DNA of 64,000 bases from Polyangia bacterium (lineage in GTDB: Bacteria > Myxococcota_A > Polyangia > Nannocystales > Nannocystaceae): positions 1 through 64,000 of the forward strand of contig JAUIFF010000001.1 in the NCBI GenBank assembly GCA_030429545.1, read 5' to 3'. Below, in pieces: positions 18,903-26,772 of this stretch. The position numbers and the translations under genes are program-made. The notes under the pieces are model-generated. The model saw only the letters and a program-made list of their open reading frames with translations. It did not search any database and was not told the origin of the DNA. How positions within the stretch are numbered: the first letter of the stretch is position 1; each line of letters starts with the position of its first letter.

Positions 18903-20996
18903 GTGTCTACACGGATGTCGCAAGCCAGGACGCAGAAGGCTGCGCGAGGCGACTGGCGTCGCGAGCTCGCCGCGATCAAAAAACGCGTGGCGCAGGAGAA
19001 CCCCGGGAAAGCCATCGATGTCGGTCGGCTGTTCGAGGATCTTGTGTTTGCCCACCTGTGTCGGGCGCAGGGGCTATCCGCGAATGCTCGCGGGGTGAGA
19101 CGGGCACAACTGCTGCGTCCGCTCACAAGCCTCATGCGTAACGCCGATGCCGTAAATCGTCTCGACGCGCTCGGCCTGCGGCTCGCCGGGCAGGGTCCTG
19201 GTGTGCTTTCAGAGCTCGTTGAGCACCACGTCGCCTGTGACGCCGGACTGGCCAAGCGTAGACGTGCGGGGGTTTATTTTACGCCGGCCAACATTGCCCG
19301 CCATATCGTTGCGTGTGCATTTAAATCATTGGAGCCGACCCCACAAAATCGGCGAGTGCGGGTGCTCGACCCGGCCTGTGGGGCCGGTAACCTGCTACGT
19401 GAAGTCGCTACGGTGGTCCACTCGATGCCGGCGAGCACCCCTGGATTTGAGCTTTACGGTGTCGATCAAAACCCGCGGGTTGTCGAAGTTGCCAAGCGCA
19501 GTCTCTGGCTCACCGGCGGGTGCAAGAGCTGGCGTGAGCTCGACCAAAATTTTGCGGTTGGCAACGCAGTGCTCGACGACCCCAAGGTGGCACCGGATGC
19601 TCTTGATTGGTCACAGGCGTTCACACACGTCATGGCCGACGGTGGCTTTGATGTCGTTGTCGGTAACCCACCCTACGATGTCCTCGCTGAGCGTGAACGA
19701 GCCCGGCCACTCGCGGATGTCCTGCGGTACATCATGGACGATCCCGTGCTTGCCCACAGTGCGCCAGGTAAACACAACCTCTACAAGTTATTTTTGTGTC
19801 GCGGCCTTTCCCTGCTGCGGCCCGGCGGTTGCCTGTCGATGATCGTCCCGTTGTCCCTGCTTGGCGACCGCCAGGCGAGCGGGGTACGTCGGTTTATATT
19901 TGCTCATGCAAATATTTTGAGAGTTGACTGTTTCCCCCACAAAGACGACCCTCGGCGTCGGGTGTTCGCCGAGGCCAAGCAGGCGACTTGCATTGTCACC
20001 ATGCGCCGGACGGCCCAGCCCCTGTCAGCCCCACACCAGGTACAGCCGACGCGACGGTTTGCGCTGCATATTCACAAGGGGCGTGCGCTCGAAGGTGCCG
20101 AACAAACGCCAGCGCTGTTGTGTCCACGGGAGATTGCGCTGCAAAGCCCCGCGGACCGACAGATCCCGATGTGTACCCGTGAAGACTGGTTGCTTGTACA
20201 ACAAATCCGTAGGCACCCAGCATTTTGTTTACTCGGGGAAGTTGCCAGCCAGCGCCAGGGCGAGGTCAATGAGACGACCGCCCGTCAGTTTTTACGCCAA
20301 CAAGGTCGCGGGCAGGCGGTTTTGCGCGGGGCCAACGTGACGCGGTATTGCCTGCGTGCCGCCTCGCAGGGGGCGACATGGTTTCTCGACAGGGCCGGGT
20401 TTATCGCCGGCAAACGCCCCGGGAGTAAGGCCTTCGACTTTGCGCGGCCACGGGTTGGGTTTCAGCGCAGCGCCCCGGCCAACAACTACCGGCGCCTGAT
20501 AGCCACTCAGTTGCCCGCCGGCGTCCATTGTTTTGACACCATCAGCTACGTGACAGACCAACGCTGTGAACTGCCGCTAGGCGCCTTAGTTGCGCTTTTA
20601 AACTCTGCGCTCTACGAGTGGTGGTTTCGCCTGTTCAGCACCAACTCCAAGGTCAACAAGTACCAGTTCGACCGCCTGCCGATGTTGCGGTTTGAGCGGT
20701 CACGTGGGCATGAAGATGGCCAAGATTACCTGGCGAGGGGCGATTATCGAAGTTTGGTGGCGCTGGCTCGTGGTACCAATGCACCGGGCTGGGCCCTGAG
20801 CGTGCTCGATGAACTTGCAAATACAATTTCTTTGTTGGAGGCCAAGCGCAAGTTGGTGAGTCGGAGGGAACGGGCCTGGCTCGGTCCCGTTGCAACCCGG
20901 CTGCAGGCGGTTGCCGACGATTTTGTGTTTGCCCTGTTTGGCCTGACGCTGGCGCAGGGCGAGATCATTCGCGCCGGCCTACACGACCCCCACTAA
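18903..20996 (+). CDS. N6-adenine DNA methyltransferase, Eco57I-like
   Basis: 697 residues. Motif I VRVLDPACGAGNLL (about 153-165) binds S-adenosylmethionine and NPPYDV (about 255-260) is the catalytic N6-adenine motif IV. YFTPANIARHIV just before motif I is typical of type I/IIG-like gamma-class enzymes. The C-terminal third (from about 420) resembles a TaqI/Eco57I target-recognition region, ending with the family phrase ALYEWWFRLFSTNSKVNKYQF. I see no N-terminal PD-(D/E)xK nuclease motif and no neighbouring restriction gene, so it may be an orphan methylase. GTG 18903 or ATG 18915 may be the start. Confidence 0.85.
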   Translation: MSTRMSQARTQKAARGDWRRELAAIKKRVAQENPGKAIDVGRLFEDLVFAHLCRAQGLSANARGVRRAQLLRPLTSLMRNADAVNRLDALGLRLAGQGPGVLSELVEHHVACDAGLAKRRRAGVYFTPANIARHIVACAFKSLEPTPQNRRVRVLDPACGAGNLLREVATVVHSMPASTPGFELYGVDQNPRVVEVAKRSLWLTGGCKSWRELDQNFAVGNAVLDDPKVAPDALDWSQAFTHVMADGGFDVVVGNPPYDVLAERERARPLADVLRYIMDDPVLAHSAPGKHNLYKLFLCRGLSLLRPGGCLSMIVPLSLLGDRQASGVRRFIFAHANILRVDCFPHKDDPRRRVFAEAKQATCIVTMRRTAQPLSAPHQVQPTRRFALHIHKGRALEGAEQTPALLCPREIALQSPADRQIPMCTREDWLLVQQIRRHPAFCLLGEVASQRQGEVNETTARQFLRQQGRGQAVLRGANVTRYCLRAASQGATWFLDRAGFIAGKRPGSKAFDFARPRVGFQRSAPANNYRRLIATQLPAGVHCFDTISYVTDQRCELPLGALVALLNSALYEWWFRLFSTNSKVNKYQFDRLPMLRFERSRGHEDGQDYLARGDYRSLVALARGTNAPGWALSVLDELANTISLLEAKRKLVSRRERAWLGPVATRLQAVADDFVFALFGLTLAQGEIIRAGLHDPH

Positions 20997-21039
20997 CTTT
21001 AGGGCTTGTCACGCGTGCTGCGGCTGGCGACCATTCGCC

Positions 21040-22005
21040 ATGCCCCGCGGCGACCAACTTTTCCGCCAATGGTCAATTTTACAGACGCTCGCAGCGCGTC
21101 GGGTCTCCCGCGCCGAGCTTTCGCAGACGTTCGATGTCTGCCGCCGGACCATCGCCCGCGATATCACGGCCCTGTCGATGTTCCCGATCCGCGAGGAGCA
21201 CGACGGGAGCGAGGTGTACTATGAGCTGCTCAAGGGGGCCAAGCTGCCCCAGGTCGAACTGCTGCCAGAGCAGGTTGCGGCCCTGCTGATTGCCAAATCG
21301 ACGATCCTCGAGGCGCTCGAGGGCTCGCCGTACCGTGAGCAGGTTGTACGTACAATCTCTCAGCTCGAAAGTCTCCAGCGCGACGCGAGCGGGCGCCGTC
21401 AACGGGCCGAGCCTCCGGTGTTCTTCAGCAGTTTTGACAAGCCGACCGCGCCGCCAAAACTCCAGGCTCGCCTGATCGACGCCGCCGTCCGCCGCAAACT
21501 TGTACACATGCGCTACTACACGGTCGAGCACAACTGCGAGCAGGACCGCACGGTCGAGCCATTTTTGGTGCACCTACATCCAAATGGCGTGCACCTGATC
21601 GCCTACTGTCGCCACCGCGAGGCATTTTTGTACTTTGATCTCGGCTGCATTCGCTCGCTCACCGTGCTTGAGGTCGGGTTTGAACCGGCAGCCCGTGGGT
21701 TTGACCTCAAGGCATTTTTAGATACAACTTTTTCCGGTCGCCGAGGCTTGCCGGTGATCGATGTCCACCTACGGATTCGCAACCCGACGGCGTTGTCGGC
21801 TCGCCATCAATTTTTTCACCGCAGCCAGACCATCACCGAGTTTCCCGGAGGCATCGAGCTGCGCTTTCGGGCCGGTGCACCCGCGGCCATCGCCGCCCGT
21901 GTGCTGAGTTTGGGGCCAGACTGCGAGGTGCTCGAACCCGCGAGCTTGCGCGACGCAATTTCCAAGAAAGCCAGTGAAATTAGTTTGTTGTACAAAAAGT
22001 CTTAG
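21040..22005 (+). CDS. WYL-domain transcriptional regulator
   Basis: 321 residues. The N-terminus is a DeoR-like winged helix-turn-helix (FRQWSILQTLAARRVSRAELSQTFDVCRRTIARDITAL, about 7-46, in parts). The middle and C-terminus fit the WYL sensor layout (VRRKLVHMRYYTVEHNCEQ, PFLVHLHPNGVHLIAYC), followed by a C-terminal WCX-like extension. WYL regulators often sense nucleic-acid or nucleotide ligands and control DNA-damage or defence genes. The adjacent upstream DNA methyltransferase is a possible but unproven target. A weak hairpin (22007-22027) follows the stop. Confidence 0.87.
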   Translation: MPRGDQLFRQWSILQTLAARRVSRAELSQTFDVCRRTIARDITALSMFPIREEHDGSEVYYELLKGAKLPQVELLPEQVAALLIAKSTILEALEGSPYREQVVRTISQLESLQRDASGRRQRAEPPVFFSSFDKPTAPPKLQARLIDAAVRRKLVHMRYYTVEHNCEQDRTVEPFLVHLHPNGVHLIAYCRHREAFLYFDLGCIRSLTVLEVGFEPAARGFDLKAFLDTTFSGRRGLPVIDVHLRIRNPTALSARHQFFHRSQTITEFPGGIELRFRAGAPAAIAARVLSLGPDCEVLEPASLRDAISKKASEISLLYKKS

Positions 22006-22085
22006 GCCCTGACCGGATCTGTCAGGGGGGACTGCTAGGGTGCCTCAACCCCGAAATATTGGTGGGAACGTAGGAGAAGTTGATC

Positions 22086-23066
22086 ATGCAAGAAACTAAA
22101 TCGATAACTGTTCAAGTGCCGCGACTACTCGATCGTGGGCACCCATTTCGCCAGTGGAAAACCTGGGAAATTCCCGGTGCCGGAGTGACGCTCACCGGCT
22201 ACTCCCGCTCGAACGACAAGACGTTTTTTGACCTGCCACAGCTGCGCTGTTGCATCGATGCAGGTCTATGCGAGGGTCGCCAACCCGACACGATTTTTCT
22301 GACGCATACCCACAACGACCATGTCGCAGATATCGAGTTTATGGCGGGTAAGAGCACGGGCGTGGACCTCTATGTGCCGGCCCAGGCGGCTCCCTATGTC
22401 GAGCGCTACATCAAGACGCGGCGCGAGCTCAACCATGTGGCAGCGTTCGACCCCACGTTGGCCGGCGAGTTGCGACTGTACCCTGTCGCCGACGATCAAC
22501 GGATCTCGCTTGGGAAACGCGGTGCCTACGAGGTCCGGGTATTTGAGTGTATCCACAAGGTTCCCTGTGTCGGCTACGCGTTTTCCCGTCGCAAAACCCG
22601 ACTGTTGCCCGAGCTTGTGGCCCTGCGCAAACAGCTCGAAGCGGCAGGGGAACTCAAGGCGTTTGGCAAGCACCTAGGCCAGATGCGAAAGCGTGGAGAG
22701 GCGATCGAAGAGGTGTACATGGAGCCGATGTTTGCGTTTGTCGGCGACTCCCATGCCTCTGTGTTTGACCGCCATCCGTGGCTGTTTGACTACCCCGTGA
22801 TCATCACGGAGTGCACCTACCTCGACGACAACGAACGCGAGCGGGCTAATCGGGTAGGGCACACCGTGTGGAGCCAGCTACAGCCGCATATCGTCGCCCA
22901 CCCGCAGACGACCTTTGTCCTGATCCACTTTAGTTTGCGCCACTCCGATCGCCAGGTTGTCGAGTTTTTCGAGCAACAGGCACAGGTGCTCGATGGTGGC
23001 TTGGCCAACGTCGTGGTGTGGGCAAACAAGGAGTCGCATTTGCCAGAACAGCACCAGCGCTCGTGA
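22086..23066 (+). CDS. Metallo-beta-lactamase-fold hydrolase, tRNase Z-like
   Basis: 326 residues. FLTHTHNDHVADI carries the HxHxDH metal motif, with further ligands likely in FVGDSHASVF and LIHFSLRHSD. A similarity to tRNase Z-type proteins is suggested by overall order, but the sequence is too divergent for me to assert 3' tRNA processing. The ATG at 22086 has AGGAG about 9 nt upstream; a TTG at 22080 is too close to it. A GC-rich hairpin follows the stop. Confidence 0.78.
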   Translation: MQETKSITVQVPRLLDRGHPFRQWKTWEIPGAGVTLTGYSRSNDKTFFDLPQLRCCIDAGLCEGRQPDTIFLTHTHNDHVADIEFMAGKSTGVDLYVPAQAAPYVERYIKTRRELNHVAAFDPTLAGELRLYPVADDQRISLGKRGAYEVRVFECIHKVPCVGYAFSRRKTRLLPELVALRKQLEAAGELKAFGKHLGQMRKRGEAIEEVYMEPMFAFVGDSHASVFDRHPWLFDYPVIITECTYLDDNERERANRVGHTVWSQLQPHIVAHPQTTFVLIHFSLRHSDRQVVEFFEQQAQVLDGGLANVVVWANKESHLPEQHQRS

Positions 23067-23069
23067 AAA

Positions 23070-23093
23070 ATCCGGCCCCAACGGGGGCCGGAT
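23070..23093 (+). terminator. GC-rich hairpin after the MBL-fold gene
   Basis: Starting 4 nt after the stop, TCCGGCCCC pairs with GGGGCCGGA around the loop AACG. There is no T-run downstream on the plus strand, so it may be a stabilising 3' end rather than a classical intrinsic terminator. It separates this gene from the arginine operon. Confidence 0.55.
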
Positions 23094-23131
23094 GACTAGC
23101 GTTCAGGGCAGACGTTTGAGCCCCGCTTTCG

Positions 23132-23160
23132 TTGCCAACCCAACGACTTTACGTTGGCAA
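23132..23160 (+). promoter_or_regulatory. Inverted repeat in the arginine operon leader
   Basis: TTGCCAAC (23132-23139) and GTTGGCAA (23153-23160) form a perfect 8-bp inverted repeat with a 13-nt spacer, about 90 nt before the first operon start. It could be a regulator operator or leader hairpin. No ArgR box is recognisable. The role is inference. Confidence 0.35.
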
Positions 23161-23250
23161 TGATAGGAATTTTGATAGGGTGTGAGAATGGTCCATGTCG
23201 GCCCTGGGCTTCGCCACGCGAACAGGGAAAAACGGTGCTAGTTGGCGACT

Positions 23251-24267
23251 ATGCGCCACTTCATCACCACCCAGGATTGGAGCCGAGCCGAGATCGAAGC
23301 ACTGTTGTCCGACGCGCGCGCGCTCAAGTCAGAGCCGTGGCAACCGCTGCTGCGCGGGAAATCGATCGCGTTGGTGTTTTTTAACAACTCGTTGCGCACC
23401 CGGACCTCATTTGAGTTGGGCATGCAACAACTCGGTGGTCATGCAATTGTTTTGGAGCCGGGCAAGAGTGCCTGGCCCCTGGAGTTTGAGTTTGGTACGG
23501 CGATGGATGGCCGCGCCGAGGAGCACATTGCCGAGGCCGCCCGCGTGCTGTCGCGCTACTGTGATTTGCTTGCGGTGCGGGCATTCCCCGAGTTTGTCGA
23601 TTGGTCGCTCGACCGCAAGGACCGGGTGATTCGGGCGTTTGCCGAGTATGCGACGGTGCCGGTGATCAACATGGAAACGATTACCCACCCGTGCCAGGAG
23701 CTCGCCCATGCCATGACCCTGCAGGAGCGGCTCGGGACCGACCTGCGCGGGCGCAAGTATGTGTTGACGTGGACCTACCACCCCAAGGGCCTCAACACCG
23801 CAGTTGCCAACTCGGCGTTGCTTATCGCCACCAAACTCGGGATGGATGTCACCCTGCTATGCCCCGAGCCCGCGTTTATCCTCGATGAGCGCTATATCGA
23901 CGGAGCCCGGCAAAACGCCCGCGAGCACGGCGGCTCGCTTGCCATCAGCCACGACATCGAGCGCTCCTACGAGGGCGCAGATGTTGTCTATGCAAAGAGT
24001 TGGGGCGCCCTCCCGTACTTCGGCCGTTGGGAGCAGGAAAAGCCGATCCGCGACCGCTACAAGCACTTTATCGTCGATGAAGCAAAAATGGCCCGGACCA
24101 ACAACGCCCTGTTTGGCCACTGTTTGCCGTGCCGGCGCAACGTCAAGGTGACCGATGCTGTGATCGACAGTCCGCGCAGCATGGTGATCGACGAGGCCGA
24201 AAACCGCTTGCATGTGCAAAAGTCGTTGATGCACCACCTGCTCAAGCCCCCGGGGGCGGCGACATGA
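23251..24267 (+). CDS. argF': N-acetylornithine carbamoyltransferase
   Basis: 338 residues, matching the Xanthomonas AOTCase in length and motifs. Converts N-acetylornithine plus carbamoyl phosphate to N-acetylcitrulline. Carbamoyl-phosphate loop NSLRTRTSFE (about 46-55). GKSAWPLEFEFG keeps the Glu that, in the Xanthomonas enzyme, favours acetyl over succinyl substrates. HPCQELAHAMTLQE, TWTYHPKGLNTAVANSA and CRRNVKVTDAV, which carries the lysine reported as carboxylated in Xanthomonas, are present. The usual HCLPLRRN reads HCLPCRRN. ATG 23251 is preferred to TTG 23242. Its ATGA overlaps the next gene. Confidence 0.93.
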   Translation: MRHFITTQDWSRAEIEALLSDARALKSEPWQPLLRGKSIALVFFNNSLRTRTSFELGMQQLGGHAIVLEPGKSAWPLEFEFGTAMDGRAEEHIAEAARVLSRYCDLLAVRAFPEFVDWSLDRKDRVIRAFAEYATVPVINMETITHPCQELAHAMTLQERLGTDLRGRKYVLTWTYHPKGLNTAVANSALLIATKLGMDVTLLCPEPAFILDERYIDGARQNAREHGGSLAISHDIERSYEGADVVYAKSWGALPYFGRWEQEKPIRDRYKHFIVDEAKMARTNNALFGHCLPCRRNVKVTDAVIDSPRSMVIDEAENRLHVQKSLMHHLLKPPGAAT

Positions 24268-25616
24268 GTGGTTCGACCCGCGACGTCATCACCCAGTTGC
24301 TGCGCAACATCGGCGGCCGCAAGGAGGTCGAGCAGTACCTCAAGCAGTTTGCCTCGGTCGAGTCGACCAAATTTGCGGTGATCAAGGTCGGTGGCGGGAT
24401 CGTCCGCGATCAGTTGCAGGAGCTTTGCTCGTCGCTGACGTTTTTGTACCAAGCGGCGCTCTATCCGATTGTGATTCATGGCGGTGGGCCCCAGCTCAAT
24501 GCCGCCCTGCAAGCCACGGGCAAACAGCCGCGGTTTGTCGGTGGCATGCGTGTCACAGACCACCAAACCCTGCGGGTGGCCAGCAAGGTGTTTACCCAGG
24601 TCAATCACGAAATCGTCGACGGCCTCGAGGACATGGGCACCCGCGCCCGGCCGATTCCGACGGGGGTGTTTGAGGCCCAACAAGTTGCTGATACACGTTT
24701 GGCCTGTGTGGGGGAGGTTTGCGACCTCGACCTCGAGCCGATTCGCTATGCGATTCGCACGCGGCACCTGCCGATTTTGTCGCCACTGGCGTTGAGCCCT
24801 ACGGGGCAGCTGCTCAACGTCAACGCCGATGTTGCGGCCCGTGTACTCGCCCAGCGGATCGAGCCGTTTAAGATCATCTTTTTGACACCGACCGGCGGTT
24901 TGCTCGACGGCGAAGGCAAACTGATCCCGGCTGTCAACCTGTGCGAGGACTTCGACAACCTGATGCGCGAGCCGTGGCTGACGGGTGGGATGCGGCTCAA
25001 GGTCCGCGAGATCAAGGCGTTACTCGACGGACTGCCGATGTCATCTTCGGTCGCCATGACAACGCCGGCGGGGCTCGCCAAGGAGCTGTTTACCCACCGT
25101 GGTGCGGGCACGCTGTTTCGCCGCGGCGAGCGGGTGCTGTGTGTTGAACACGGGCTCCACGGGCTCGACTTGCCACGCCTTCGCGGACTGCTCGAGTCGT
25201 GTTTTGGCCGCAAGTTGGTGTCCGACTATTTTGAGCGACGCGAGTTTTTTAGGGTCTATGTGACCGAGTCCTACCGGGCGACAGCGATCGTCACCCGCGA
25301 GGGGCCACACTCCTATCTCGACAAGTTTGCGGTTACCCAAAAAGCCCAAGGCGAGGGCCTGGGAAGTGCACTGTGGACACGTTTGCGCCGGGATAACCCA
25401 CAACTGGTGTGGCGCTCGCGGGTCGACAATCGTCGGATTAACCCGTGGTACTTCGCCCAGGCTGAGGGCTCGCTACGCAACGAAAAATGGGTTGTGTTTT
25501 GGTACGGCATCGATGATTTCGACGCGGTCCAAGACGCAATCGGGCGTGTGCTGCAGCTACCAGCTTCGCTCAAGAGCCACGGTGTTGGCGAGGCCAGCGG
25601 TCGGGAGCAACAATAA
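24264..25616 (+). CDS. Bifunctional N-acetylglutamate synthase/kinase
   Basis: 450 residues. The N-terminal half is an acetylglutamate-kinase fold (VIKVGGGIV, VIHGGGPQLN, VNADVAARVLAQ, FLTPTGGLLD). The C-terminal 150 residues are a GNAT-type acetyltransferase (YRATAIVTREGPHSYLDKFAVTQKAQGEGLGSALW). This matches the Xanthomonas/Maricaulis NAGS/K architecture, which makes and phosphorylates N-acetylglutamate. ATG 24264 overlaps the previous stop; the stop overlaps argC as TAATG, so three genes are translationally coupled. Arginine feedback is expected from the family but not visible here. Confidence 0.92.
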   Translation: MSGSTRDVITQLLRNIGGRKEVEQYLKQFASVESTKFAVIKVGGGIVRDQLQELCSSLTFLYQAALYPIVIHGGGPQLNAALQATGKQPRFVGGMRVTDHQTLRVASKVFTQVNHEIVDGLEDMGTRARPIPTGVFEAQQVADTRLACVGEVCDLDLEPIRYAIRTRHLPILSPLALSPTGQLLNVNADVAARVLAQRIEPFKIIFLTPTGGLLDGEGKLIPAVNLCEDFDNLMREPWLTGGMRLKVREIKALLDGLPMSSSVAMTTPAGLAKELFTHRGAGTLFRRGERVLCVEHGLHGLDLPRLRGLLESCFGRKLVSDYFERREFFRVYVTESYRATAIVTREGPHSYLDKFAVTQKAQGEGLGSALWTRLRRDNPQLVWRSRVDNRRINPWYFAQAEGSLRNEKWVVFWYGIDDFDAVQDAIGRVLQLPASLKSHGVGEASGREQQ

Positions 25617-26572
25617 TGTCTGTACATTCAAGTATTCGCGTGGCGGTGATCGGCGCCCGGGGTTATGTCGGAGCTGAACTCGTCAAGTTGCTCGACCGCC
25701 ATCCCGGATTTGAGCTCGGGCTGGTGTCCTCGCGCAAGCTCGCTGGCCAGCAACTCGCGGCGGTTATCGAGGGGGTTCAGCACTCGTTGCAGTATCAACT
25801 CGTTGAGCCCGGAGATGTCGCAGCGCACCGGGATATCGGTGCGTGGGTGCTGGCCTTGCCCAATGGATTGGCAGCCCCATGGGTGGCGGCGATCGAGCAG
25901 CACTCCCCAGGCGCACTCGTGCTCGATCTATCGAGCGACTATCGATTTACACCGGAGTGGACCTATGGGCTTCCAGAGGCCAATCGAGCGGCGATCAAGC
26001 AGGCGCGAAAAATCGCCAACCCCGGCTGCTATGCGACCGCTGCCCAGCTTGCCCTGTTGCCCCTGCGAGCCCAGCTTGCCGCACCGCCCCATATCTTTGG
26101 GGTGTCGGGATATTCGGGTGCTGGGACCACGCCATCCCCAAAAAACGACCCCGAGGTGTTGCGCGACAACCTGTTGCCCTACGGCTTAGTTGGTCATACA
26201 CATGAACGCGAGATTCGGCGGCACCTCGGTGAGCATGTGTATTTTATGCCCCACGTGGCCCCGCACTTTCGCGGGATCACGGCAACGGTTTCGCTCACAC
26301 TGACTGCGCCAACCACCCGGGCCCAGCTGTTGGAAACGTTCCAAACGTTTTATGCCGAGGAACCCCTAGTTGCGGTTTGCGAGGACATTCCACAGGTTCG
26401 CGCGGCGGTTGGCGGCTGCGGGGCCACGCTTGGCGGGTTTGCGGTCGACCCAGACGAGGGGCGGGCCGTGGTGGTGGCAACGATCGACAATCTGCTCAAA
26501 GGGGCAGCTAGCCAAGCCTTGCAAAACCTCAACCTCGCCAGTGGATTCACCGAGCTCGCCGGCCTCGAGTAG
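25616..26572 (+). CDS. argC: N-acetyl-gamma-glutamyl-phosphate reductase
   Basis: 318 residues. NADPH-dependent reduction of N-acetylglutamyl phosphate to the semialdehyde. The N-terminal Rossmann motif is VAVIGARGYVGAELVKLL, the catalytic Cys lies in NPGCYATAAQLAL, and HVAPHFRGI and the C-terminal NLLKGAASQALQNLN are typical of ArgC. It is translationally coupled to the upstream synthase/kinase. Deacetylase, aminotransferase, argG and argH are not in the window. Confidence 0.95.
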   Translation: MSVHSSIRVAVIGARGYVGAELVKLLDRHPGFELGLVSSRKLAGQQLAAVIEGVQHSLQYQLVEPGDVAAHRDIGAWVLALPNGLAAPWVAAIEQHSPGALVLDLSSDYRFTPEWTYGLPEANRAAIKQARKIANPGCYATAAQLALLPLRAQLAAPPHIFGVSGYSGAGTTPSPKNDPEVLRDNLLPYGLVGHTHEREIRRHLGEHVYFMPHVAPHFRGITATVSLTLTAPTTRAQLLETFQTFYAEEPLVAVCEDIPQVRAAVGGCGATLGGFAVDPDEGRAVVVATIDNLLKGAASQALQNLNLASGFTELAGLE

Positions 26573-26710
26573 TACAGGCTCATCTCAACACCTCGGTGCT
26601 GCCAGCCGCAGCGCGGGAGATAGCACGCGTTGGTCGGACTTCGAGGCAGCTTGTTTCTTGGGAGCGAGAAATTCTGGCGATCGTTTAGAGTTCATGAACG
26701 ATACAAAAAT

Positions 26711-26735
26711 CGCCCGGAGCCAATGACTCCGGGCG
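26711..26735. terminator. Hairpin between convergent argC and rsr
   Basis: CGCCCGGAG and CTCCGGGCG pair around a 7-nt loop. On the minus strand the stem is followed by ATTTTTG, fitting an intrinsic terminator for rsr; on the plus strand only a weak tail follows. It lies in the roughly 200-nt convergent gap. Confidence 0.75.
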
Positions 26736-26772
26736 TCGATTCTAGCTGCCGCAGCAGCTTCATGTGTATACA

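Noticed and set aside
22257..22268. TGCATCGATGCA-like palindrome in the MBL-fold gene
   Set aside because: The spacing is longer than TGYANNTRCA; not counted as the iterated motif.
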